This document shows, piece by piece, positions 1 through 8,190 of a DNA stretch of 8,257 nucleotides. Each line of letters opens with the position of its first letter. Position 1 is the stretch's first letter. The position numbers and the translations under genes are program-made. The stretch is taken from positions 1-8,257 of the forward strand of contig JASJBO010000325.1 in NCBI GenBank assembly GCA_030066475.1, written 5' to 3'. The notes beneath the pieces are model-generated. The model made no database searches. It saw only the letters and a list, made by a program, of their open reading frames with translations, and was not told where the DNA came from. This DNA comes from Myxococcota bacterium. Lineage in GTDB: Bacteria; Myxococcota_A; UBA9160; PR03.

Positions 1-35
1 CCCTGCGGGCCGGCTCGATGCTGGCGCGGGCTCGT

Positions 36-94
36 CTTGGTGGACTCCGCTCGCCTGCGGCTCGCTGCGCGCTCCGGCTTCGCCTCCGCTTGCG
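36..94 (+). repeat. Dispersed repeat copy A, diverged
   Basis: Plus-strand copy beginning CTTGGTGGACTCCGCTCG. Its mini-hairpin is GCC-TGC-GGC (53-61), followed by CTCGCTGCGCGC as in the other copies. A second mini-hairpin, GGC-TTC-GCC (76-84), replaces the long GC stem, and the unit ends CCGCTTGCGG. It is the most divergent copy and is inverted relative to B and C. Confidence 0.7.
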
Positions 95-193
95 GCTTCC
101 CCCTGCGATCTAGGTAGAGATGACTACGGGAGCTTCGGGCGGGAGGCCGTCACGCCGGCCTGCCAGCCCCGAGCGAAGCCGCGACGGCTGCCC

Positions 194-280
194 GCGCAAG
201 CGCCGCCCACCGGAGCCCGAGCAGCGCTCACTGCCCCACGCGGCGCGCGCAGCGAGCCGAAGGCGAGCGAAGTCGATAAG
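194..280 (-). repeat. Dispersed repeat copy B
   Basis: Minus-strand copy beginning CTTATCGACTTCGCTCG and ending GCGGCGCTTGCGC. The left module (about 30 nt) matches copies D and E almost exactly. The stem arms GCGCCGC/GCGGCGC (240-246 and 200-206) are kept, but the loop between them is 33 nt instead of a few bases. It lies in the same orientation as copy C, about 40 nt further downstream of argG. Confidence 0.75.
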
Positions 281-319
281 GCCGCCAACGCACAGCAAAG
301 AGGCCCTACGCGGGCACCC

Positions 320-366
320 CGCAAGCGCCGCAGGCGCGCGCAGCGAGGCGAAGCCGAGCGAAGTCC

Positions 367-371
<5 letters not shown>
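320..371 (-). repeat. Dispersed repeat copy C, at argG stop
   Basis: Minus-strand copy beginning CTTAGGGACTTCGCTCG and ending CGGCGCTTGCG. Its first mini-hairpin is GGC-TTC-GCC (347-355), where copies B, D and E have GCC-TTC-GGC: both arms are exchanged and pairing is kept. Its second hairpin is short, GCGCC-TGC-GGCGC (325-337). The TAG of argG falls within the left edge. Being structured and just past the stop, it may help end or stabilise the argG transcript. Confidence 0.8.
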
Positions 372-1551
<1,180 letters not shown>

Positions 1552-1558
1552 ACCGGGA

Positions 1559-1565
1559 CTCCTCC
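1559..1565 (-). promoter_or_regulatory. RBS of argG
   Basis: GGAGGAG with 7-nt spacing to the ATG at 1551, a near-ideal Shine-Dalgarno and the best in the window. It lies in the 60-nt gap after the Hsp70 gene. I see no clear promoter or terminator in that gap, so argG is probably read through from upstream, at least in part. Confidence 0.8.
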
Positions 1566-1611
1566 GGGGGCGCAGTCTAAGCGACCCGAGCGGGGATCGC
1601 CCGGGGCGCCG

Positions 1612-3186
1612 CTACTCCTTGAACTGCACCTCGTACAGCTCGTTGTCGTCGATGATCCGCTGGATCTCGTCCTCGGAGAGCGTCCCGGTCGCGTTGACCG
1701 TGATCGACTGCTCGCGGCCGGTCTCGAGGTCGCGCGCCGACACGCTCACGATGCCGTTGGTGTCGATGTCGAACGAGACCTCGACCTCCGGCTCGCCCTT
1801 GCGCGCCTCGCGGATGCCCGAGAGGATGAACTCGCCGAGCAGGTCGTTTTCCTCCGCCACGTCGCTCTCGCCCTGGAGCACGCGGATCTTCACCGCCGTC
1901 TGGTTGTCGCGCGTGGTGGTGAAGACGTGCGCCCGGCGCACCGGCAAGGTGGTGTTGCGGTCGATCAGCTTGGCGAAGTGGCCGCCGTAGGTCCCGATTC
2001 CCAGGGACAGCGGCGTCACGTCCAGGAGCAGGAGGTTCTCGTCCTCGTTGATCAGCGCCTCGCCCTGGATCGCCGCGCCGGTGGCCACGACCTCGTCGGG
2101 ATTGACGCCCTTGTGGGGGCGCTTGCCGAAGAAGTCGGCCACCGTGTTCTGCACCATCGGCATCCGGGTCTGGCCGCCGACGAGGATCACCTGGTCCACG
2201 TCCTTCGGCCCGAGTCCGGCGTCGTTCAGGCACAGCTCGACCGTCTTGATCGAGTTGTTCACGATGTCGCCGACCAGGCCCTCGAGCGTCTGGCGGGTCA
2301 TCTCCACCGACAGGTGGCGCGGACCGTTGGCGTCGCTGGCGATGAACGGCAGGTTCACTTCGGTGCTGGCGCTCACCGAGAGGTCGCACTTGGCCTTCTC
2401 CGCGGCGTCCTTCAGCCGCTGCAGCGCCATCGGCTCGGAGCGCAGGTCGATGCCTTCGGCCGCCTCGAACTGCTCGAGCAGGTGGTTCACGATGCGGCGG
2501 TCGAAGTCCTCGCCGCCCAGGAAGGTGTCTCCGGCCGTGGCCAGCACCTCGATCACGCCGTCGCTCATCTCGAGGATCGAGACGTCGAAGGTGCCGCCGC
2601 CGAGGTCGTAGATCAGCACCTTCTCGTCGTCGGGCTTGCGACCGAAGCCGTAGGCGAGTGCGGCGGCGGTCGGCTCGTTGATGATCCGCAGCACCTCGAG
2701 ACCGGCGATCTTGCCGGCGTCCTTGGTGGACTGCCGCTGGGCGTCGTTGAAGTGCGCGGGCACCGTGATCACCGCCTCGCGGATCGGCTCGCCGAGGTGC
2801 TCCTGGGCGACGCGCTTCATCTCGCGCAGGATGATCCCGGCGATCTCGGGACAGGTGAAGACCTTCTCGCCGAGCTGGATGCGCGGGTCCTCGTTGGGGC
2901 CCTCGACGATCGCGTAGGGGCACAGATCGATGGCGCGGTCGACCTCGGGGGTGCCCCAGCGGCGTCCGATCAGGCGCTTGGAGGCGTAGACCGTATTGCT
3001 CGCGTTGGTGATCGCCTGGCGCTTGGCCAGGTGGCCCACCAGCCGCTTGCCGTCCTCGGCGAGGGCGAACATCGACGGCGTGGTCTTGTAGCCCCCGGTG
3101 TTGGGGATCACGACCGGCTGGCCGTTGTCCACCACCGCCACGCACGAGTTCGTCGTGCCGAGGTCGATACCGATCACGCGATTCAT
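1612..3186 (-). CDS. Short Hsp70 (DnaK family) lacking the lid
   Basis: ATP-dependent Hsp70 chaperone of 524 residues, against about 610-640 for housekeeping DnaK. The ATPase domain (1-383) is complete: [10 protein letters not shown] (5-14), [11 protein letters not shown] (170-180), [11 protein letters not shown] (193-203) with conserved T199, and [10 protein letters not shown] (334-343). The interdomain linker LLLLDV (385-390) and the beta substrate-binding domain (about 391-500) follow. The protein stops at LYEVQFKE, just past the first lid helix ([12 protein letters not shown]), so most of the helical lid and the C-terminal tail are absent. Only 60 nt remain before argG and hold no lid remnant, so this looks genuine rather than a frameshift. 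The ATG at 3184-3186 is chosen over 3204 because it sits 5 nt after GGGAGGG, overlaps the J-protein stop as ATGA, and gives the family-typical N-terminus. A specialised paralogue rather than the main DnaK is likely, so I give no symbol. Confidence 0.94.
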   Translation of the reverse strand: MNRVIGIDLGTTNSCVAVVDNGQPVVIPNTGGYKTTPSMFALAEDGKRLVGHLAKRQAITNASNTVYASKRLIGRRWGTPEVDRAIDLCPYAIVEGPNEDPRIQLGEKVFTCPEIAGIILREMKRVAQEHLGEPIREAVITVPAHFNDAQRQSTKDAGKIAGLEVLRIINEPTAAALAYGFGRKPDDEKVLIYDLGGGTFDVSILEMSDGVIEVLATAGDTFLGGEDFDRRIVNHLLEQFEAAEGIDLRSEPMALQRLKDAAEKAKCDLSVSASTEVNLPFIASDANGPRHLSVEMTRQTLEGLVGDIVNNSIKTVELCLNDAGLGPKDVDQVILVGGQTRMPMVQNTVADFFGKRPHKGVNPDEVVATGAAIQGEALINEDENLLLLDVTPLSLGIGTYGGHFAKLIDRNTTLPVRRAHVFTTTRDNQTAVKIRVLQGESDVAEENDLLGEFILSGIREARKGEPEVEVSFDIDTNGIVSVSARDLETGREQSITVNATGTLSEDEIQRIIDDNELYEVQFKE

Positions 3187-4637
3187 CGCTTCCCTCCCAG
3201 CCATCGGGCTGCAGCGAGGCGGCCGCCCATCGAGCGGAGCTCGTCACGGGCCTCCTGATCCTCGGGATCCAGCTTGACGGCGGTCTCGAGCTCGCGACGC
3301 GCGTTGGCGTCGAGCCCGGCCGCCTTGTAGACCTGTCCCAGCAGCCGCCGGTAGGGGCCGGAGTCGGGCACGAGCTCCACCGCCTCCGCGGCCCACTCCT
3401 TGGCCAGGTGCAGGTCCTGATCCGTCATCCAGGCCAGCCGAGCCGCCCGGAACAGCAGGTCGGCGTCGTGGGGGCGGTAGTGGACCGCCTCCTCGAACGC
3501 GCGGAACGCCGCGGGATAGTCGCGCAGCTCGAGCGCGTTCTCGGCCTCCTTCACCAGCTGGCGGGCGCGCTCGTCGTGGGCGCGGCGCTGCACGTCGGCG
3601 AAGTTCTCCTTGTAGATCTCGTTCCAGGGATCGAACGCGATCGCCAGGCGGACGCTGCCCGCGGCCTCGATCCAGCGCTCGTCGGCGAAGGCGGCCATGC
3701 CGGCCTCGAACATCCGCTTGGCCTTGCCGCGGCGTTCGCGCAGCACCCGGCCGTGGAGCGAGAAGCCGTGACGGCGACGGGCGCGACGCAGGGCACCGGG
3801 CGCCGGCGCCTCGGTCGGCTCGGCCTCGGGCTCGGGCTCGGCCTCGGCCTCGGCGGCCGTCGTCTCCTCGGGCGCCGGAGGCGCGGACGCGGGCGCCGCG
3901 GCGGGCGGCGGCGGCGCTCCCCCGGCGTGGGCGGCGGCGGCCAGCGAGCGCTCGATCTCGGCGCGCGCCATCGGATCGGACAGCAGCTCGTAGGCCTCGA
4001 CGATCTTCTTGTAGATCCGGTTGAGGCGCTCCTCGTAGGGCCCGATCTCGCGGCGGAAGTAGCGGTCGGGGTGGAAGCGCTTCGAGAGCTTGAAGTAGGC
4101 GCGCTTGAGCGCCTTGCGGTCGGCGTCGGCAGGCACGCCCAGGATCTCGGGATAAGTGCCCTGGAGCCGCGGCTCGAACTCGAGGATGCCGCGCTGCGCC
4201 TCGATCGAGAGATCGAGCGATTCGAGCAGCAGGGACTCGTCGATCTGGTGGACTTCGCTCGCCTTCGGCTCGCTGCGCGCGCCGCCGGAGGAACCGGCGG
4301 CGCTTGCGCCGGCGGCCTCGTTCGCGTTGGCCGAGTTAGTAGGCGGGCGGGAGGTGGCGTCGACCGGGGGCGGGGAATCCTTCTGGTCGCCGGCGGGCTG
4401 GATCGAGCCGTTCGAGAGCACGAGGACGCCGTCCTTCAGCCACTGCTCGAGGCAGCGGTCGACCTCTTCCGCCGGCAGGCCGCCGATCTCGCGCAGCAGG
4501 GCGCAGGAGGTGCGTCCGTCGATGCGCGACAGCAGGTAGCCCTCTGCCGGCGAGAGCGGCAGCTGGGCAGCATCGATCTCGGGTGCCAGGTTCGGCACCT
4601 GCTCCTCCAAGGCGACCTTTGTGCCGCGTCGATGCAT
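3183..4637 (-). CDS. J-domain protein with TPR repeats
   Basis: Probable co-chaperone of 484 residues for the Hsp70 encoded immediately downstream. Residues about 20-75 (LSPAEGYLLSRIDG then EEVDRCLEQWLKDGVLVL) look like a small winged-helix-type domain that I recall from deltaproteobacterial J/TPR proteins. A linker follows (about 80-135). The J domain spans about 160-232 and has an intact HPD motif (189-191), the signature for stimulating Hsp70 ATPase. A Pro/Ala/Glu-rich stretch (236-280) leads to three or four TPR-like helical pairs (about 304-470), presumably for binding a client or partner. There is no zinc-finger or Gly/Phe region as in housekeeping DnaJ. Residues 110-130 are encoded by a copy of the dispersed repeat. 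The ATG at 4637 has only a weak GGGG upstream at 3-nt spacing; GTG at codon 14, after GGAGGAG, is an alternative. The TGA stop overlaps the Hsp70 start. Confidence 0.9.
   Translation of the reverse strand: MHRRGTKVALEEQVPNLAPEIDAAQLPLSPAEGYLLSRIDGRTSCALLREIGGLPAEEVDRCLEQWLKDGVLVLSNGSIQPAGDQKDSPPPVDATSRPPTNSANANEAAGASAAGSSGGARSEPKASEVHQIDESLLLESLDLSIEAQRGILEFEPRLQGTYPEILGVPADADRKALKRAYFKLSKRFHPDRYFRREIGPYEERLNRIYKKIVEAYELLSDPMARAEIERSLAAAAHAGGAPPPPAAAPASAPPAPEETTAAEAEAEPEPEAEPTEAPAPGALRRARRRHGFSLHGRVLRERRGKAKRMFEAGMAAFADERWIEAAGSVRLAIAFDPWNEIYKENFADVQRRAHDERARQLVKEAENALELRDYPAAFRAFEEAVHYRPHDADLLFRAARLAWMTDQDLHLAKEWAAEAVELVPDSGPYRRLLGQVYKAAGLDANARRELETAVKLDPEDQEARDELRSMGGRLAAARWLGGKR
3192..3198 (-). 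promoter_or_regulatory. RBS deciding the Hsp70 start
   Basis: GGGAGGG, 5 nt upstream of the ATG at 3186 and lying inside the last codons of the J-protein gene. It favours MNRVIGID as the N-terminus over the upstream in-frame ATG at 3204. Together with the ATGA overlap it supports translational coupling, which would keep co-chaperone and chaperone in fixed ratio. Confidence 0.8.
3818..3856 (-). repeat. Hexamer-like tract, acidic linker
   Basis: Consecutive six-base units of the forms GGCTCG and GGCCTC (plus-strand reading) encode the Glu/Ala/Pro run EAEAEPEPEAEP in the linker between the J domain and the TPR region. It is probably slippage-prone and length-variable between strains. It is low-complexity and has no evident catalytic role. 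Confidence 0.6.
4245..4310 (+). repeat. Dispersed repeat copy D, inside J-protein gene
   Basis: Bases 4248-4309 are identical over 62 nt to 8195-8256. The unit starts GTGGACTTCGCTCG, contains a mini-hairpin GCC-TTC-GGC (4261-4269) and a 10-bp stem GCGCCGCCGG/CCGGCGGCGC with an AGGAA loop, and ends GCGCTTGCGC. It lies inside the J-protein coding region on the opposite strand and adds about 63 bases (21 codons) in frame, encoding residues 110-130 (Ala/Ser/Gly-rich then ARSEPKASEVH). The unit has no stop codon in any of its six frames. Confidence 0.9.
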
Positions 4638-4663
4638 CGTCCCCGTTCCCGGTCCACACGGGC

Positions 4664-4700
4664 GAGTCGAGCCGGCGTGCGAGGCCGGCTCGCGAGACTC
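4664..4700 (-). promoter_or_regulatory. Hairpin in leader of J-protein gene
   Basis: A perfect 9-bp inverted repeat (CGAGCCGGC, 7-nt loop, GCCGGCTCG; 4668-4692) is extended by GAGT/ACTC outer pairs across a small bulge (4664-4700). It ends 26 nt upstream of the ATG of the J-protein gene, in the 230-nt gap after argF. No T-run follows on the minus strand. It is not the CIRCE heat-shock operator, whose TTAGCACTC half-sites are absent. It could be a 5' leader structure, a protein-binding site or an attenuator. I found no convincing sigma-70 or heat-shock promoter in the gap. Confidence 0.35.
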
Positions 4701-4849
4701 ATCGGCTTACGGGTACGGGAAGCTGAGCGGGGAGTTGCCGCCCCACGACGACGCGGCGCGGCGCACCGCTGCGGCATTCGCCCCAGGGGCTGCTGCCGAG
4801 CCGCTACCGGCGCGATCCAGGTAGCCCCGCGGGGGAAGCGGACTGGGTG

Positions 4850-4864
4850 CGAGCGGGGCGCTCG
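4850..4864 (-). terminator. Possible terminator after argF
   Basis: A perfect 6-bp GC stem with a 3-nt loop (CGAGCG-GGG-CGCTCG) begins four nucleotides past the argF stop codon. No T-run follows, so this is not a classical intrinsic terminator. The position just after the last gene of the argB-argF block is suggestive, but in DNA this GC-rich such stems also arise by chance. Confidence 0.25.
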
Positions 4865-4867
4865 GGC

Positions 4868-5806
4868 TCAGTCGCCGCGCGGGCCGTGGCCCAGCAGGCG
4901 CTCGAGGACCGCCTTCTGGGCGTGCAGCCGGTTCTCGGCCTGGTCGAACACGACCGAGCGCTCCCCGTCGAGCACCTCGTCGGTGATCTCCTCCCCGCGG
5001 TGCGCGGGCAGACAGTGCATCACGCAGGCCTCCGGAGCGTGGCGCATCAGCCGGGCGTTGAGCTGGAACGGCTCGAAGAGCGCCCGCCGGCGCTCGGCCT
5101 CGTCCTCCTGGCCCATGCTGGTCCAGACGTCGGTGTAGACGAAGTGCGCCCCGCTCACGGCCTCCACGGGATCCTCCGTCCAGGAGATCCGGGCGCCGCT
5201 CGCGGCCGCCAGCGCCTCGGCGCGGCGCCGCACCTGACCGGCCGGCCGGTGCGAGGCGGGCGTCGCCAGGCGGAGCTGGCCGCCCAGCAGCGACCAGCCG
5301 TTGAGCAGCGAGTTGGCGACGTTGTTGCCGTCGCCCACGTAGGCCACCACGGCCTCCTCGATCGGCATGCGCTCGGTCACGGTCTGCAGGTCGGCCATCG
5401 CCTGGCAGGGGTGCAGCAGGTCGGTCAGGCCGTTGATCACGGGGATCGAGGCCGCGCGCCCCAGCTCCTCGACCAGGGCGTGGTCGTAGGTGCGCGCCAT
5501 GATGCCGTGCACCCAGCGCGAGAGGTTGCGCGCCACGTCCACCGGCGCCTCGCGGGTGCCGATGCCGACCTGCTCGGGCGTGAGCAGGATCGCGTGCCCG
5601 CCGAGCTGGGTCATGCCGGCCTCGAAGGTCACGTGCGTGCGCAGCGACTGCTTCTCGAAGTACATGGCCAGCGTGCGCCCGAGCAGCGTCTGCGGCGCCT
5701 CGCCCTTGCGCTGCAGGCGCTTGAGCTCGTGCGCGCGCTCGAGCATCCGCCGCACCTCGTCGGCGGGCCACTCGGCCAGGTTCAGGAAGTCCTTGGGGAC
5801 CGTCAT
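4868..5806 (-). CDS. argF: Ornithine carbamoyltransferase
   Basis: Makes citrulline from ornithine and carbamoyl phosphate in the cytoplasm. The 312 residues fit a single-domain-pair OTCase. Family motifs appear in order: the carbamoyl-phosphate loop FEKQSLRTH (50-58), HPCQ (132-135), the ornithine-binding DVWTSMGQE (226-234) and HCLPAHRGEE (264-273). The canonical SMG loop argues for ornithine rather than acetyl- or succinyl-ornithine as substrate. The first loop departs from the usual FEK[PS]STRTR: Gln, Leu and His replace Pro/Ser, Thr and the last Arg, while the key Ser54, Arg56 and Thr57 remain. The ATG (5804-5806) overlaps the argB stop as ATGA, so the two are probably translationally coupled. 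The same frame stays open far upstream through argB and the regulator, but only residues from this ATG resemble OTCase. argD, often found near these genes in proteobacteria, is not between argB and argF. Confidence 0.96.
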   Translation of the reverse strand: MTVPKDFLNLAEWPADEVRRMLERAHELKRLQRKGEAPQTLLGRTLAMYFEKQSLRTHVTFEAGMTQLGGHAILLTPEQVGIGTREAPVDVARNLSRWVHGIMARTYDHALVEELGRAASIPVINGLTDLLHPCQAMADLQTVTERMPIEEAVVAYVGDGNNVANSLLNGWSLLGGQLRLATPASHRPAGQVRRRAEALAAASGARISWTEDPVEAVSGAHFVYTDVWTSMGQEDEAERRRALFEPFQLNARLMRHAPEACVMHCLPAHRGEEITDEVLDGERSVVFDQAENRLHAQKAVLERLLGHGPRGD

Positions 5807-6654
5807 CCCATGATCAGCGACCCGACGCCGCCGTCCGTAAAGATCTCGAGCAACACAGCGTGCACCACCCGTCCATCGATGACGTGCGCTCGGGGCACGC
5901 CGGACTCGACGGCGCCGATGCAGCACTCGATCTTGGGAATCATGCCGCCCTGGATCACCCCCTCGGAGATCAGGCGGCGCGCCTCGTGCAGCGAGAGCTG
6001 GCCGACCAGCTCGCCCTCGGGATCGAGCACGCCCTCGACGTCGGTCAGCAGCATCAGCTTCTCGGCGCCCAGGGCGCGGGCGATCGCGCCCGCGGCCTCG
6101 TCGGCGTTCACGTTGTAGGTCAGGCCGTCGTCGCCGACCCCGATCGGCGCGATGACCGGCACGAAGCCGGACTCGGCCACGGCGCGGATCGCCGCCGGAT
6201 CGACCTGCATCACCTCGCCGACGCGGCCGATGTCGGTGCCCTCGTGCAGCCGGCGGCGCACCTGGATCATGCTGCCGTCGCTCCCGGTCAGCCCCACGGC
6301 GCGCCCCCCGCCGCGCTGCACCAGGTCGACGATCTCGTGGTTCACCTTGCCGCCCAGCACCATCTCGACGACCTCCATGGTGTCGTCGTCGGTGACGCGC
6401 CGGCCGTCCACGAAGCGGGTCTGCTTGCCGAGGCGCTCGAGCGTGGCGCCGATCTGCGGCCCGCCGCCGTGCACGATGACCGGCCGCACGCCGATGTGCT
6501 TGAGCAGCACCACGTCGACCGCGAACGAGGCGCGCAGGTCGGCGTCCTTCATCGCCGCACCGCCGTACTTGATGACGATGGTCTTGCCGAAGAAGCGCCG
6601 CATGTAGGGCAGCGCCTCGATCAGCACCCGCGCCTTGTCGATCAGCGCCTGCAT
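5803..6654 (-). CDS. argB: Acetylglutamate kinase
   Basis: Phosphorylates N-acetyl-L-glutamate with ATP, the second step of ornithine/arginine synthesis, in the cytoplasm. The 283 residues match the family length. Amino-acid-kinase motifs are present: IVIKYGGAAM with catalytic K29, VHGGGP (61-66) for phosphate and substrate, YNVNAD (180-185), LLTDVEG (202-208) and GGMIPK (236-241) with the second conserved lysine. An N-terminal helix (about 1-22) precedes the first strand. In characterised enzymes this extension marks the hexameric, arginine-inhibited type, so feedback inhibition by arginine is a reasonable inference. The ATG at 6654 is the first possible start, because the regulator's stop codon is in the same frame eight codons upstream. 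No good Shine-Dalgarno is visible, so translation may depend on coupling. The gene ends in an ATGA overlap with argF. Confidence 0.97.
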   Translation of the reverse strand: MQALIDKARVLIEALPYMRRFFGKTIVIKYGGAAMKDADLRASFAVDVVLLKHIGVRPVIVHGGGPQIGATLERLGKQTRFVDGRRVTDDDTMEVVEMVLGGKVNHEIVDLVQRGGGRAVGLTGSDGSMIQVRRRLHEGTDIGRVGEVMQVDPAAIRAVAESGFVPVIAPIGVGDDGLTYNVNADEAAGAIARALGAEKLMLLTDVEGVLDPEGELVGQLSLHEARRLISEGVIQGGMIPKIECCIGAVESGVPRAHVIDGRVVHAVLLEIFTDGGVGSLIMG

Positions 6655-6675
6655 GACCGGGGGACGGTAAGGAAC

Positions 6676-8145
6676 TCAGCCGCCGGCCGCTTCCCGGCGG
6701 ACCTCCGCGACCTCCTCCATGGAGGCCACCAGGCTGCGGTAGAGCAGCACGTTGCGCACCGCCGCCGAGAGGGCGGCCCCGAGCACCTCGGCAGCGCGCG
6801 GCGCGGTCGTCGCCCCGAGCCCGAAGGCGCGGAAGACGCCCAGCGACTTGCTTCGGAACCGCAGCGGCACCACCAGCAGCGGCGCAGCGCTGCCGGCCAC
6901 GGCCGTATCGACCTCGGCGTCGAAGCGGGGATCGCGATCCGGCGCGTCGGTCGCGACCGGCTGCCCGGACTCGAGCGCGGCCCCGGTGAGGCCGCGCCCG
7001 CTCGGCAGCGCCGCGCGGTCCGAGCCGCCGGCCCCCTCCCACTGGGCCTCGGCACGCAGCTCGCCGCTCACCGCGTCGAGCAGGAAGATCGCGGCGGGCG
7101 CCGCCCCGAGCTCGCCGCAGACCGCCTCGAGCGCGGCCTGGAGCATGCGCGAGGGCTCGACCTCGCGAGTGATCGCCTCGCACACGCGCCGCGCCAGCTC
7201 GGCGTCGCGCGGGTCGGCGGCGGCGGCGGAGTCCTGGGGCCCGCTCGCCGCGGCGCTGGCGCCCTCCGGCACCAGCAGCGGGCCGAACGCGTGCGCCAGC
7301 ACGCGCAACAGCGCCCCGTCGTCGGCATCGAAGGAGCCGCCAGCGCGCCGGTCGGTCGCGCAGACGGCGCCGAAGCACTCGCTGCCGCTGGCGAGCGGCG
7401 CCACCAGGAACGAGTCCGAGTCGTAGGTGCGACCCGGGGCGGGCTCGAAGCGCGGGTCGCGGGTCACGTCCTCGACCAGGATCGACTCGCCGCGTGCCAC
7501 CGCCAGGCCCGCCACCCCGTCGCCCAGCGGGACGCTGGCGAGCTCGCCCACGCCGGTCTTGCGACCGTGCGTGCCGGCCACCTGCAACGCCTCGCCCGCT
7601 TCGTCGAGCAGCATCACCGAGGTCTTGCGGGCTCCCAGCACCCGAGCCACGAGCTCGGCGGCGCGCGCCGCGCGCTCGCCGAGGCTCTCGTCCACCGAGA
7701 CGGCGCGCAGCGACTCGAGCTGGTCGGCCAGGGCACCGACCCGGTCGCGCAGCCCCTGGAAGCCCGCCGCCACCCGATAGGCCTCGAGCGCCCGTCGGAC
7801 CGACAGCCGCATCTCCTCTTCGTGCAGCGGCTTGGCCAGGTAGTCGCAGGCCCCGAGGCGCAGCGCCTCGAGCACGTAGGCCTGGTCGGTGTGCGCCGAC
7901 AGCACCACCACGCGCAGCTCGGGACGAACCTCGCGCAGCGTGCGCAGCACCTCGAGTCCGCTCTGGTCGGGCAGCTGGATGTCCAGCACCAGCACGCCGA
8001 TCTCCGGCTCGGCGGCGCGCTCGAGCGCCTCGGCCGCAGTCCCGACCAGCGCGCAATCGATCCCCTCGCCTTCCAGCAGCTCGCGGATCGCCTCGCGAAA
8101 GAACCGCTCGTCGTCGACGACGAGCACCCGGGTCTGCTCGCGCAT
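6676..8145 (-). CDS. Response regulator, REC-GAF-GAF
   Basis: Cytoplasmic signalling protein of 489 residues. Residues 1-120 form a receiver domain: acidic pair D11-D12, phospho-acceptor D55 in VLDIQLPD, switch S83 in VLSAH, and K105 in YLAKPL. A short probable coiled coil (about 120-150) leads to two GAF domains (about 151-290 and 315-470), separated by an Ala-rich linker. The GAF calls rest on overall pattern, such as SVMLLDEAG and AIFLLDAVSG openings and paired RDPRF motifs, and no ligand can be named. There is no DNA-binding, kinase, cyclase or phosphodiesterase domain, so output is probably by protein contact or through the GAF pair. Two adjacent starts exist, GTG at 8148 and ATG at 8145. 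I chose ATG because a G-rich Shine-Dalgarno-like run (8149-8156) would touch the GTG. The stop is 21 nt before argB, suggesting co-transcription. The partner kinase is not in the window. Confidence 0.9.
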   Translation of the reverse strand: MREQTRVLVVDDERFFREAIRELLEGEGIDCALVGTAAEALERAAEPEIGVLVLDIQLPDQSGLEVLRTLREVRPELRVVVLSAHTDQAYVLEALRLGACDYLAKPLHEEEMRLSVRRALEAYRVAAGFQGLRDRVGALADQLESLRAVSVDESLGERAARAAELVARVLGARKTSVMLLDEAGEALQVAGTHGRKTGVGELASVPLGDGVAGLAVARGESILVEDVTRDPRFEPAPGRTYDSDSFLVAPLASGSECFGAVCATDRRAGGSFDADDGALLRVLAHAFGPLLVPEGASAAASGPQDSAAAADPRDAELARRVCEAITREVEPSRMLQAALEAVCGELGAAPAAIFLLDAVSGELRAEAQWEGAGGSDRAALPSGRGLTGAALESGQPVATDAPDRDPRFDAEVDTAVAGSAAPLLVVPLRFRSKSLGVFRAFGLGATTAPRAAEVLGAALSAAVRNVLLYRSLVASMEEVAEVRREAAGG

Positions 8146-8190
8146 CACTCCCCCCCGGGCAGAACCGTAGCGCGTCTGGCGACGGCCCGG

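Larger units (their letters stand above)
1..366. other. Non-coding, repeat-bearing region after argG
   Basis: I find no gene here. Open frames across it are short, biased to Arg/Ala/Pro and without recognisable motifs. The stretch holds repeat copies C and B (minus) and A (plus), about 200 of its 366 bases. Between B and A, positions 95-193 show only weak inverted repeats and no tRNA-like or promoter-like signal. Any gene following argG lies beyond the window. Confidence 0.7.

Noticed and set aside
166..180. A sixth repeat copy (GGCTTCGCTCGGGGC on the minus strand)
   Set aside because: Only about 10 bases resemble the left module and neither hairpin nor right module follows.
1612..1700. Frameshift as the cause of the short Hsp70 C-terminus
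   Set aside because: The remaining 60 nt before argG contain no lid-like coding sequence in any frame and hold the argG ribosome-binding site.
4825..4834. CCCCGCGGGG palindrome (and GCCCCAGGGGC at 4780-4790) as operators
   Set aside because: They are short GC palindromes in GC-rich DNA with no second copy arrangement or promoter nearby to support a binding site.
3408..5138. Long plus-strand frame over the J-protein gene and the end of argF
   Set aside because: It is antisense to genes with clear motifs, with low-complexity Gly/Arg/Leu content from the linker repeats, and no recognisable domain.
4868..8056. A 1062-codon minus-strand frame that would fuse a long N-terminal region to ArgF
   Set aside because: The upstream part is the wrong frame of the regulator and argB and has no motifs. 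OTCase similarity begins at the ATG at 5806, which overlaps the argB stop.
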